In this document: piece after piece, positions 33,503 through 45,343 of the stretch | Numbering within the stretch: position 1 is the stretch's first letter | Layout: each line of letters starts with the position of its first letter | Assembly (NCBI GenBank): GCA_015680905.1 | Contig: CM027377.1 | Location: 31,334,501 to 31,398,500, forward strand | Direction of reading: 5' to 3' | Length of the DNA stretch: 64,000 nt | Source: Coptis chinensis | Taxonomy: Eukaryota > Streptophyta > Magnoliopsida > Ranunculales > Ranunculaceae | The notes under the pieces: model-generated | What the model saw: only the letters and a program-made list of their open reading frames with translations | The model's database searches: none | Told to the model about the DNA's origin: nothing | Made by a program: the position numbers and the translations under genes

Positions 33503-35074
33503 TCATGTTGCTTTGAATTTTGAGGCACTTATACCATACGTAACTTGTTGCAGACATCTAGGCCAGAATACAATCAGATCCTTGTGAAAAAGCCTGGTGG
33601 TAATGCCTTCTGGCCTTAACAGAGCATCCGGAACCATATTCTGAGGATCAAGGGATTGGATTCTGATGCTACGCTCACAAAATAAGTGTGGTTGATTGTG
33701 TATGCAATTGGTATCAATAGAAACTTCAGGATACAAAGCAATTATGTTGCATTTGAGACTCATCTCTTGAACAAATTTTACATCATTTTTGTCGGACTCC
33801 TGCCAAGATATTAACTCAAGTGATAACATATAAGAGTTGGTAAAAACAAATGCACGTATGGTAGAAAAAAAAATACACAAAGTTTAAATTTTGTTTTCAT
33901 ACCCACACCCTTTTGGCAACTTCAGTATAACGCCAGTCGACAGTATCACCTAAAATTGTCACCTCTATGTGCTTGAATAAGACACTACGTCGCAAGGGCC
34001 TACCTCGACAGGTTGACATTGAGGAAGGGGTCCCTTTTGTATATAAATCCAACAGTGATTTTCGATCATAACTTGTTTCATTTCCTTTGAGCCTCTTTGC
34101 AAGAGCCTGCAGAAAGTCAGTTATCAAAAGGCAGCCAAATGCAGGGCCATGTGCAGTAATCACACTATGTTGTTGCACAACTTCTTGAGAAGTTATGTCT
34201 ACCTTGCCGAGCTCACATCATTAAAAACTGGTCCAGCAAACAGATAAGCATAAGCATCCAAACAACTCTTTCATTTGAATCTTCAGAAAATGCAAAACTT
34301 TAACATCAAGAAAAAGGCTTTCAAAATAAGATCAACAGATGATCATACAACTACTATAAATTACTTTTATTTATGGGCCATTTATTTTCCTTTTTGTTCT
34401 TGTTATAAAATCTAAAGTTTGTCTGGGATTTAACTTGTAACCTTATGGTTCGACAAAGACCATGCTGCACAATTATGACCAAGTAAACATTTAGGTTTCT
34501 TTACCCAAATTTGAAGCATAAGCAATATTTTGAATGGCATAAAAAATTCATATAAAATGGGAAGGAATCACTACGTACATATAAGATATACCACTATTTT
34601 CCACGAAGCACTTAACATCTTCATTTGTGGAAGCCAAGTCCAAAAGCAATTGTCTCATCCGCACTTCATCCCGTTTGGGTTGATCAAATAGAACCAATCC
34701 AATATAACTCTTAAGAAAGTTATAAATTTCCATGTTTACAGAAAATTCAAAGTTGAATTAATCCTTGGAAACCTACACATAGAGTGTTGTCCAATGTAAA
34801 GTGGAGTAAACTTTCAATTTATTCAATTTTAATATACCTTTTGCTTGACAATTGTGTCAGACCACGAAAGCGATGTTATCTCTGGGGTCGGTGGTGGAGG
34901 AAGAGCGTCTGACATTTCCCCATCCTCCTCATTGCAACCTTTTATAAATGAAGTAATGACTAAGTAGCTGGTGCACTGTTGTATCTTGACAGCTGGTCCC
35001 TTCACTCTGTTCTCTACTTGGACTGTTTTTCTATGTTTTTGTGCTATGTCTTCATGTAGTTTCATCTTCTCCAA
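33503..35074 (-). pseudogene. Exon-like fragments of an unrecognised plant gene
   Basis: I do not recognise the family. Four minus-strand open blocks lie in order. 34829-35074 has GCNEEDGEMSDALPPPPTPE and ends in AAG followed by GTATATT, a good donor. 34548-34733 has RMRQLLLDLASTNEDVKCF, with a possible donor after VENSG. 33897-34178 has ITAHGPAFGCLLITDFLQAL and RSVLFKHIEVTILGDTVDW. 33503-33880 has SWQESDKNDVKFVQEM and FHKDLIVFWPRC. The text reads like real protein. The kept splice-like signals suggest a genomic rather than a retro copy. The first block overlaps the start of the alpha-xylosidase fragment on the other strand. A copy of its exon end recurs at 37012-37211. Whether it is expressed is unknown. 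Confidence 0.4.
34794..34992. repeat. 199-bp duplicated segment, copy 1
   Basis: Matches 37012-37211 at about 95% by eye, from 'atgtaaagtggagtaaac' to 'gtatcttgacag'. It covers the end of the unrecognised exon (MSDALPPPPTPEITSLSW) and the first intron bases. Confidence 0.92.
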
Positions 35075-35992
35075 CTAAGATTGGTCAAGGCCATAAGTTG
35101 GTTTCCATTGAAGAATCACCCAATGGTGGTCTCATTGCCCTCTTGCAAGTGAAGTAGAAAACCAACACTTATGGTCCTGATATCCCACATTTGCAGCTCT
35201 TTGTCAAGTATGTCAATGCCCCATTTTTTTAGTTCTTTGTGCATTTTAATGTAGTCACTACAATGTTTATTTATCCAAACATGGGCTTTTCATAGCTTTC
35301 ATTAACAACAATTTCATCTTGGGATTTTCTTTTGTAGGCATGAAACTGAAGATAGATTGAGGGTCCACATTACTGATGCAAAGAAACAAGGATGGGAAGT
35401 GCCATACAACTTATTGCCAAGAGAACAACCCCCAGCATTGAAAAAAGCTATAGGGAAATCAACAACAGTTGTTTATGGTGAATCAAAAATTTCAGGGAAT
35501 GATGAACTGATTTTTAGTTACATTTCAGATCCATTTAGCTTTGCAGTGAAAAGAAAATCAAATGGGCAAACACTTTTCAATTCAAGCTCAGATGAATCAG
35601 ACCCATTTAGTAGTTTGGTATTTAAAGATCAATATCTTGAAATATCCACTAAATTGCCTAAAGATGCTTCACTTTATGGTCTTGGGGAAAACTCACAACC
35701 TAGTGGGATTAAGATACAACCAAATGATCCATATACTTTGTATACAGCTGATGTTTCTGCCATTAATATTAACACTAATTTATATGGTTCGCATCCTGTT
35801 TGCATGGACCTTAGAAATGTGGGTGGAGAAGGTTCTGCACATGCAGTTCTGTTACTTAATAGAAATGGAATGGATGTTGTCTATAGAGGAAATTCACTGA
35901 CTTATAAGATTATTGGGGGTGTATTGGATTTCTATTTTTTTGTTGGTTCAACTCCTTTGGCTGTCTCTTATTATATTAGTTGGGAAGAATAG
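35065..35992 (+). pseudogene. XYL1: Alpha-xylosidase (GH31) N-terminal fragment
   Basis: Apoplastic alpha-xylosidase trims xyloglucan side chains. Exon 1 (about 35065-35207) gives SSPTKIGQGHKLVSIEES and GPDIPHLQLFVK. A 130-bp GT-AG intron (35208-35337) follows, then exon 2 from 35338 with [55 protein letters not shown] and [15 protein letters not shown]. Similarity to plant XYL1 is strong, but the fragment covers only about the first 240 of some 915 residues. The signal peptide, the catalytic barrel and its nucleophile are absent. Exon 1 has an in-frame TAG after ALLQVK, and exon 2 ends in unrelated residues and TAG. A dead partial copy with its intron retained; the intact gene must lie elsewhere. 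Confidence 0.9.
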
Positions 35993-35999
35993 GTAAAGA

Positions 36000-37011
36000 T
36001 ATAGTAATCAATGATATGCTTAACTTAAAAACTTAATCTACTCTATTTTGACTGCATAGAACGAAGTAGCCTAAGCAAATACCACATCATATGAATATAT
36101 GAATTGAATGGGAATAAAAGGAAATGTACCTGGCTACGGTTTGGTCCTCGTGATTTGATCTTTTGCCCAGTCCTCATCAAGTCTTGTGTACAAACATTAA
36201 GTTCCCTAGGTCCTTAAGATCATTGTTGCACGTGCACTATGCCTCAGATCCTTCTAATTGCTTTTAAGCTCGTGCTTCCATATGACTTCTCCAGATCATT
36301 CTATTTTAGTTATTCCTTCAAAACCCAAATAACTTCACTTCTCAGAACACTTTCATACATTAGCTAAAATAGTAAGTATATAAACTAATAATAATACATG
36401 AATTTGGTTATATTCATTTGTAGTTGTAATAAACTAATAGTCACAACTTGTTAGCTCAAGATATTGGTTTGAAACAGCATAAACATGCTGAAATAATAGG
36501 TTCACTTACTGACTTATAGTGTCATCTCAATGCCGAATTACTCGAAGACCGTGACATGTTACTAATCTCATTTCCAAACATAACCACAATATTAAAACTA
36601 CTCAAGAAACACGCAACCATTCTCCCCAGATCTAAACTCCTCACTGGTGGACAATTATAGACAATCCTACCAATACAAATACTAACATTCTCATTATAAA
36701 AAATAAAACAAAATAATAATAATAATAACAACAACAAAAATCAAAATCTCACCAAAAGATCCAGCAACTTCCTTCGTGAAATCACTCGGAACATAATCGT
36801 AATATACCCTAAAAGATCATTTTAAAATGTTAAAATTAAATCCCCAATACATGGATTAAATGATACAACTGAAATTGATTCAAGGAAATTGAAAATTAAT
36901 GATTTAGGTTTGGGATAAGGTATGGAGTTATAATTAAAATTATGTAATGGTGATCTGATCATGTAATTCGTGATATTGAGGTTGGTGATGACGAACAGTG
37001 TGTGCAAATCC
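36000..37011. other. No gene found
   Basis: AT-rich spacer between gene fragments. Short minus-strand open frames at 36522-36737 and 36822-37013 carry no recognisable domain. Confidence 0.5.
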
Positions 37012-37211
37012 ATGTAAAGTGGAGTAAACTTTCAATTTATTCAATTTTAATATACATTTTGCTTGACAATTGCGTTAGACCACGGAAGCGATGTTATCTC
37101 TGGGGTCGGTGGTGGAGGAAGAGCATCTGACATTTCCCCATCCTCCTCATTGCAACCTTTTATAAATGAAGTAATGACTAAAGCAGTCGGTGCACTGTTG
37201 TATCTTGACAG
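37012..37211. repeat. 199-bp duplicated segment, copy 2
   Basis: Second copy of 34794-34992. It lies directly downstream (in minus-strand sense) of the formin fragments, with about ten differences by eye. Confidence 0.92.
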
Positions 37212-37236
37212 TTAGTGAGATGACGCAATTATGGAT

Positions 37237-38930
37237 TTAGAATGTGTGTTTTCCTGGAGGGATCCAACGTGATATGGTTTTTGGTATTGTTGATTTCACA
37301 GGAGAGCCCTGGGATTCATTCTGTTTAACTCTTTCCTTTGCCACTACTGGATCTGAGGTTGGTTTAAAAGTGGCTGCTTCTTGTATCTTTATTGTGGAAG
37401 GGAGCAAACTGCCAACTTTCTGTATACTAACATGATTTTCCAACTTCTGCTCTGGAACCTTAGGTTCTAAGTTTTTCTTCGTCTTAGTGTTGTCATGTTT
37501 CAAGTTACTTTGATTCTTTTTCTGTTTGATCATTGGTCGCTGTAATATCTTCCAATTTGCAGAGGACATCAGAAGTTGCTGTCTTTTTTTCTACATTATC
37601 AAACTAGTTATCAAAAATGCTTCCTTGTCTCTAGGAGCCTCCAAATCCACATTCCGATTTAAATCATTAGAAATACTCACTTTGCTTACTTGCACTTCAC
37701 GAGGAACAGAATCCCCCTTCCCATCTGGTTTTCTTTCTCGAGCAGCGTGAAGTTCAGAATCCCCTTTTATATCTTCTATCTGATTCCCATTATCTAGTGT
37801 ATTGAATTCAACTATATAAAAATCAGAATCTCCCTTTCCGTCTTGCCCATCTACATTGCTAAAGATCTCCTCCGCCTCAAAGAACTCCTTTGTTGCACCT
37901 TCTGTTTCATCTTCACTTTCACTTACCACTTCAGTGTTGACGCAATAGAATCGAAGTTCGAAAATAGTATAGTACCTGATTAAGAGATAAACACCCAATT
38001 CCCAATTTCAACAATAGATACTCCCATTAAATGATTGTCACGTACCTCTGCTTTGAAGTCCTTTGGTAACTGGTCCTTAGCATCCCACAGTGCATCAATC
38101 TCCTCACAAATATACACAACGCCGGCTTGAAGAACTTGGCCTATCGGATGACTACCTACAATTTTGAGTAAAGGCATTTGCTATAAAGACCAAGCACTTG
38201 GCTAATTTGAAATATATATGCTAAAATAATAGGTTCACTTACTATGAGCGGTTCCCGCTTCTCTGATATAGCCTTAACCTCAAAGCTTTTAATACCAAAT
38301 CATATGACCTTTCATTGTTGTTCTGCCATCTGCGTAATGTAACATGGAGCAGTTCTAGCAAATAGTATCTCCCTAAACAACTTGAACTCTAGAAGTTTAT
38401 TAATTATTGTGATGAACTTCAAGATAGCCATATAACCCTCACAGCTGCTGTTGCTTCACATATGTAACAGGAATCCATCTGATGGAAAGGTTTGATCAGC
38501 CTGTCCTCGGGTGGTGGATCGAATGAACACTCAACCGCGTCATCTCCTGTTCAGTTTGTGGAAAGCTATGCCGAAATGAGGCATGAAGGAAGACTGCACA
38601 ATAGCAAAAAGACAGCAAAGAAAGCTCCTACCGCGCCAAAGAAGTGGGGGGAATTCAATTGCCCGGCTAGCGTTAGCTTAGCGACCACATCCAAAAGGGT
38701 CTCTAGGCGATTGGCTTCGGTCATTGTGTTTGACCTAAACGGATGGAGGAAAAAGAAGCAGCTTCGGCTTCGCGTTGCTCAGGAGGTGAAAGGCATCTGA
38801 ACATCATTTCCTCACGTATGAGATCTTCATCTAAGTGGATGCATTCGAGAATCACATCCCCTTGAACACGACAACGGATATCTATCTTTAGCAGTGTAGA
38901 CTCTTCCTGTAGATACAGATCAGGATTCAT
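37237..38930 (-). pseudogene. Class II formin fragments (PTEN-C2 and linker)
   Basis: Plant class II formins nucleate actin and carry an N-terminal PTEN-like phosphatase and C2 domain that binds membrane lipid. Minus-strand blocks: 38800-38930 with LLKIDIRCRVQGDVILECIH and DEDLIREEMMFR (C2 start); 38040-38177 with EEIDALWDAKDQLPKDFKAE (C2 end); 37591-37998 with TEGATKEFFEAEEIFSNVDG and repeated GKGDS; 37237-37569 with ISRWIPPGKHTF, matching the SRWIPP segment before the proline-rich region. The phosphatase domain, FH1 and FH2 are missing. A 0.3-kb unrelated island (38480-38798) sits where the C2 exon should continue. A dead partial copy with intron-sized gaps. Confidence 0.8.
38480..38798 (+). 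other. GC-richer island with one open frame, inside the formin fragment
   Basis: An open frame at 38492-38800 (+) contains SSGGGSNEHSTASSPVQFVE and KKTAKKAPTAPKKWGEFNC. I do not recognise the protein. Base composition is clearly richer in G and C than the flanks, and the segment abuts the formin C2 exon exactly at EEMMFR. It may be an inserted piece of another gene or of organelle DNA; neither is shown. Confidence 0.35.
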
Positions 38931-38999
38931 CTGGAAAAATCCAAAAAATTCATATGATTTTAGGGGGAATCAATGAGAAGACACGTACAGAATATCAAA

Positions 39000-41900
39000 G
39001 GTTAAAGAAATCAAATGCAGAAAAACAGGGAATGGATATTCGAAAAAGTAAGATTTCAATTGAGAAACATAAATTATGAATCAAATAAGAACCCCCTCTT
39101 TTTGACCTCGTCCATAGACTTAACTTCGTCATCTTGAACAATTTCTTAGTTTAATTTTGGAAGAAGAATAAGAGAGAGGGTTTGAAGAGATGAATTTTTT
39201 TTTGGAGTTGGGAGTGTTTTGTATAATTGAAAAAAGAGTATAGAGATAGGTTTTTAACTATTTTAGGCTATGAACAATTGAAATCAACAAAATGGCGAAG
39301 AATTTCTTTTTTATGTAAAATCTGATGTGTCTGAGAGAAAAAAAAAAGGAGCCTGACGTGGGTCACTGGGAGCATTCTCAACTACTCAGTATTAATGGTT
39401 TTTTATACTAATATTGACAAATTTAAATGTTTTTTCAAGTGATCTTGTATTAATGGTGTGTGAAATGAAAATACATTAAAAAATAAACATCAAATATTTC
39501 TATGTGATAAATGTTGCCTAAATATTAAAGACCTAGGTGGATATTGGCAAAGGCTGGTGGACGGCCTTACTGCCCATTGTGTCACAAATATGTTCCAGTT
39601 GAAAATGTGGTTGAGGCCCACTTTGAAGGCTCCCCACAAAAGAGTTGCCTATAAGTGCAACCTATGCAATGAGCAATTTACTGAATAATCTGAGTTTCAG
39701 GCTTACTATAAAGCTTGTGGCCTTCAATGGTGTGTGTTTCATATGTTAGGTTCCATGTGCTCTGAGAATTTTGATTTCCAAACAACTTTGAAATAAGAAA
39801 TATGGTTCTTGAGTGTGCTTGGGTTGTTTTGTAGAATTTGAGAAGGTTTTATGACTTTTGCTCGATTTGCGGAAAAGTTAACCTTTTTTTAGTTTTGTTA
39901 AAATTACATATTTGGTGGAGATGGATATTTGCATGATAGAATTTGAATTATATTCGTTTTGTGGTGGAATTTTATACCATTTTATGTTAGCCATCCCAAA
40001 TTTTGTGTTTTATAAGTTTATGTGATCGATCATGTAAAATTGGGTATTTTGATATGTTCAAAAAAAATAAAAAATACAATAACATCTTAATATAACTTTC
40101 CTAAAGACATATTAATGTTGTGCGTTAATCATATCATTCTTATAAATGGTGTGTATATTTAGTCTTAATTAAGTTTACAAAGGTAATGCGGTCTCAAGAT
40201 GGACAACATGCAAATTGAGCAAATTTGTGCACCATGGACTTTTTTTTAGATGATCTTGAATATCTATCTAATAAAAAGCAATGGTGTGGAGCCAGACATG
40301 ACTTATACCTATCCGATGGTTTATCATTTTTTTTCTAAGTTGTGATTATGTTAATCAAGTGTTTGGAGAGTTTGTGTAATTTTGTTAAGTGTAATCAATC
40401 TTATGGGATCTATCCAAAAGTCAACAATTGCACCTTTTATAAATTGTTTCCATTCTTGGATTGCGGCCAAATGGAATGGATGAATTTGTTCTTAAAACCC
40501 ACATTGAGAAATTAAGCGCTCCGATTGATTTGGGCTTATAGATAATGGGTATGGGATGGCGTAAATATTTATTTAAAATTGAGTTGTTTATTTGGTCTTT
40601 TTCTGCGAATATTTTACTTATTTAAGAAGATCTAATGACGCTTGCGGCGAAGGCCATGATGAGTTGTCGGGGGTAATGTCGCTTGGTAATGTCGAGGTCT
40701 GTGGTAGTACGGGCATAGGCATACCCTATTAAATAAATAAGAAAGATGGATGAATGACTAGATAAATTTTAAAAAATTATCTAAATCACTTATTTCTTAA
40801 GAAATTTAAACTCGGTCCTGGCCCATGTAGTCTAAGCACTTGCATAGGCGCCCCCAAAGAAAAACCAAAATCTAAAGGGCCCATTTAGCTTTAAAAAGCC
40901 TAATATAGTGTACAAAAACTAACAAAAAAACTGCTCCAGTACAAAAGCCCAACTCATAAAATAGAAATAGAAACAAAAACAGGTCCAATTTTGGAGAGTT
41001 TGCATTGGACTCATGAAACTCATGGCTGGCCCTCCTCTAAACATTTCAAAACCAGAATCTCAACGATGGAGAAACCTTTTCACATATGAAAGAGGTGAAG
41101 AAAATTACTATAAAACAAAATAATATTTATAACATATAATTTCTATGTTTAAAATACTTTCTAGACTTCATCAAAATTGTCACATTTCATCGCAAAAATT
41201 TTAAGTAATTTGATAGAGGACGTCATTGTGTATTGGCAAACAATTGTGATCCTGTGATCAACTAAGTTCATAATATATTCCAAATTTTGAAAGCCGAAAA
41301 CAACTTATGTTTCAAATTTCGACTCAAAGTAAATTCCGGACGCCCATAACTAAACAGCAAACAAAACTTCATCACCAACTTTTAAAAAAAATATAAATAA
41401 TAATCCTCTTAGCTCACTTGCCTTCTTACAAGAACCCTTGATCCAACCTGATAAGAATAACATGGTGCACAATTGAGAATACCACCAAACATTGTTACTA
41501 AAGGATGAGAAACCATTTAAAACATGGGCGCGACTACACCACATGGCCCAGCACAAAAAAAATTTGCGAAGTCATCTCTTATTGGCTAGATTGGAATGAC
41601 GTGGCAGATAATAAAAAAAATGAAATAACACCTAGAAATCGCAAGAAAATAAACAAATTCTTCACTTCTCGTTTCTCTCTCCTCATTTCCCCGATAAAAT
41701 CAAACCCAAAATTTCCACCCCAAAATAATCCTATCATCAAAAGTCAATTTGTTTCTTTGCTCCAAATTAACAAATTTTGATTTTCAAATCATTATATTCT
41801 CTTGATTCGAAGAAGCTCGGGGGTCAAGATTTGATAAGCTGAAGAAAGGAAACCAATTAAACAACAGGGTGTGGAATCAAAAGAGGAAAAGAAACAACGG

Positions 41901-42724
41901 AAGGTAAACATCTAGTGAATATTAAGCCGATTATTTTCGTTGTTCTTATATATGCTTACTTTCGAAGTTTGATTTTTAACAAATGGCTATTTGACTTCTG
42001 AACGATTATGATCAGAACATTAGTTTGCTTGCACCTTTGAAGTATAATATTTTGCAAAGAGTATGTGTTTTCTATTGAAATTCTTCTTGTACATGCTGAT
42101 ATAAAGGAGGAGAGGCGAGAGGCAAGAGGAGCAAAGAAAGAAATGAAAGGTATCTATAGTATTATACACAATTAGCTACATGTTATATCACTCTATTGTA
42201 TTTGCTACACCATTTTGCGCCATATTATGGATAGCGCACTCTTTCTGTTGAGCACATCCCAAATGTGGCTAATAGTTGGGTAGTTTTATACACAATTAGG
42301 GACGTGCCCTTTCCTGTTGTGGATAGCACCATATTGTGGATAAGCCCTTTCCTCGTTCTATACTTGCTATGACTTTAGCATTGCAAGAAAAGTGTTCTTA
42401 TGTGATAATGCTTGTAATAGTACAATAGCTTGTGAATTATGAGAGTTTGATCTCACTTGGCCTATCTTTTGCAAAAAATTGATTGGGAATTTTCAAGAAA
42501 CATTGATGAAAACCGGGAGTTTATCACCGAGAAGTGTTGTTGCAAAATAAGAATTGCGTGCATAGCTGCTAGACTTAATTTGGGTTTTGCTCCTTTTGGT
42601 GAGTAATCTTGGAGGAATCTTAGAAGAATCTCAGCTACCCATTTATTCAAATCCAAGAAGAATAGCTAGTTTCAGATTAGTTTAGAAGTGAGATTGGTGA
42701 GAAAATGATTAAATAAAAAGTATA
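39000..42724. other. Mostly non-coding; one zinc-finger-like scrap
   Basis: At 39550-39690 (+) translated text reads GRPYCPLCHKYVPVENVVEA and, in another frame, YKCNLCNEQFTE. It has paired CxxC motifs like a zinc-finger gene scrap, but it is broken and short. The rest is AT-rich with no exon, RNA gene or bounded element that I can see. Confidence 0.35.
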
Positions 42725-44235
42725 ATGAGGGTAAGTGGGGAAGTTGAAGTAAAGAGAGTTTTACATTTTGGGTCTTTGAATAATGTGATGATCAGTGTTT
42801 TTGGGAAGAGGTATGATTTTGGGCATGAGGGTTTTGGGGATGGGTTTAAGCTTGAAGAGTTGGTGAGTGAAGGGTATGAGTTACTTGAGATTTTTAACTG
42901 GAGTGATCATTTTCCTGTGTTGGGGTGGTTTGATTTTCAAGGTGTGAGGAAAAGATGTAAGAAGTTGGCTTCTAAGGTGAATGTTTTTGTTAGAAGGATC
43001 ATTGAAGAACATAGGATGAAGAGGGTGAATGGGAAGTTGGGTGATGAGTGTGTTGGTGACTTTGTTGATGTTCTACTTGACTTGGAAATGGAAAATAGTC
43101 TCTCTGATTCTGATATGGTTGTTGTTCTCTAGGTAAGAAGTTCTTCTCTCTCCATTTACTTTTTGTAATTTCAGTTTCAAGTTTTAATTTGACAATTGTT
43201 CACTTGTGTGCTGCCTTTACTTTGGGAACTCATTAGTATTGGGAACTCCCTTAAATTTTCACTGAATGAAAATTAATTTGTGGTCTATTTAGATTATTTT
43301 CAGGTATTGACATATTGCTATTTTTTTTTTACTTTATATTGATACGATGATGTCACTCAATTGCTCAAGAGTCTTCATTATGGTTGTCAAGAGTTATGAG
43401 CTTTGTTCTTTAAGTAGTGTCATGGTAGGCTTGAATGTTGGTGGTGTGTTGTAATTGTGTTGTTACCTTACAGAATTTTGTGGTTTCGTTTTGGTACTAT
43501 TTCAGTATATATCAAAAGTGTTATTTGGAAGGAATATGGAATCACATGAGGAATGTTTTTCACGAATGATTTGTATAATGTATGATTTGTATAAAATGCA
43601 ATCTTATGTTTTATAATCATAGTGCATTGAAAATATTCTTATTAAGACTTATATGATTGTGATTTCAGGAAATGATATTTAGGGGTACTTGTCTGATTGC
43701 AATCCTCTTGGAATGGATTCTTGCAAGGATGGTCCTACATCCAGATATTCAATCAAAAGCTCAAGCTGAAATCGGCGCTTTTGTTGGCAACAACCGATTA
43801 GTATCAGATTCTAACTTACCCAATCTTCCTTATCTCTTAGCAATAGTGAAGGAACCTCTCCGTGTGCACCCTCCTGGCCCGTTCTTGTCGTGGGCACGAT
43901 TAGCCATCCATGACGCCTACATTGGGAAGAATTGTATCCCTGCTGGAACCACTGCTATGGTGAATATGTGGGCAATCACCCATGATGAAAATGTCCGGTC
44001 CGAACCTAATGAATTTAAACTGAAAAGTTTCATGGGCCGAGGACCAATTTTCTATGAACTCTTCGATATGACGAGGTTATATATATCCGAAGGTGGTTAC
44101 GCTTGTGCTCGAGAAAACTTATTGGATGTTGTATGTTCTGATGTTAAGTCTTTATGTATTTGTATTACGAACAAAATTTATTGGGTTGTTGCACAATCTT
44201 CATTAACCAAATTTGGATATTATCCAACTTCTTAA
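42725..44235 (+). pseudogene. CYP78A: Cytochrome P450 CYP78A fragment
   Basis: CYP78A enzymes (KLUH type) are ER-anchored monooxygenases that control organ size. Exon 1 (42725-43132) has VSGEVEVKRVLHFGSLNNVM, FGKRYDFGHEGFGDGF and FNWSDHFPVLGWFD. The intron is 43133-43668 (gtaag...ttcag). Exon 2 from 43669 has EMIFRGTCLIAILLEWILAR, NLPNLPYLLAIVKEPLRVHP and AGTTAMVNMWAITHDENV. Missing: the N-terminal anchor and first third, and everything from the heme-binding cysteine loop on. The oxygen-activating RGTDT of the I-helix reads RGTCL. The tryptophan codon at the exon 1 end is TAG. After FMGRG the sequence no longer matches the family. A dead partial copy that kept its intron. Confidence 0.9.
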
Positions 44236-45343
44236 TCCATTCGAGATTCTACCGTTAGATTCTTATTATTTAAAACTTCCAATGCGAACACTAAGTCTGG
44301 ATGTTGTACGTCCCTACATATAGGGTAAACTTCAACAGCTTAGCTATTAGCTAGTGTACGTTGTTGTGCTGAAATTGTTGTGGTGAAATTGAATGTTTTA
44401 AGTATATATCCGAAATGGATGAAAGTGGACGTCCAATTCTTTGTGTTGTCAGAGCTGCAGAGAAACACAATGTGAATAATGTGTGCTAAATGGATGAAAG
44501 TGGACGTCCAATTCTTTGTGTTGTCAGAGTTGCAGAGAAACACAATGTAAATAATTTGTGCTAAAAACGAGTCAAAGAATAGAAAGCTACAAACTATCTC
44601 AAGAGCTGCAAGAAACAACCAGGACAAGGAACTAAAAACAGTGCATTCACATTAGAATTTAGAAACCATTAAGTGGAAACATAATCCCAAAGACCATTAA
44701 GTGAAAACCATTAGTTGTGAACTGTTACAAAGATCAGAAATAGGTAACAGACAGAAATAACTCAACTTATTCTTTCTACTAGTCATATACAAAGATCAGA
44801 CAGAACTCAGCTTGCATAAGTATCCTTAACTCTGACAGAACTTCGTTCCCACACCGGAAGCATGTTTGCGTTGGCAAATCGTATACTTAAGAGAAATTTA
44901 ATTCACTAGGCAAAATATTACAATTGTCATATTGAATCACTAGGACTCTTTTGAAAAAAAATATACTCAGACAACAACTATGAAACAAAAATTGTCATGA
45001 GTACAGTTAGCCCTTTCCATCCATTTACAAAATAAACCTATGAACAAAATGTTATATTTTGATCCATGACGAAGTCAGCTGTCTTTTTCGCCAATATTAA
45101 TTTCAAGCTATTTCCGCTATTTACAAAGCGCACCTACACATGAAAATAATAGAATCAATGTCATAGATACACTAGATTACACTAGCTATTGCGGTAATAT
45201 AGAAAAAAAAAACACATACCAAACAAAAAGAATTTGATTATTCTGGTTTTAAGTCAAGTGATTACTAATTACAAGGTCACAACAATGAATCCTGAAAGAC
45301 GAAAAAAAAAATGGCGTAAGTAGAGTTATACTGTGAACAAGTT
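44236..45343. other. Spacer with a 75-bp tandem duplication
   Basis: Apart from the duplication at 44413-44562 I see no feature. AT-rich. Confidence 0.55.
44413..44562. repeat. 75-bp tandem duplication, two copies
   Basis: aaatggatgaaagtggacg opens copies at 44413 and 44488. The copies differ at only a few positions by eye, so the event is recent. Confidence 0.9.

Noticed and set aside
42462-42656. Minus-strand 64-codon frame just before the CYP78A fragment
   Set aside because: No similarity to P450 or any family I recognise; short.
33503-44235. The gene-fragment cluster as a confirmed Helitron
   Set aside because: No TC start, CTRR end with hairpin, or Rep/helicase coding could be found, so it is kept only as a hypothesis.
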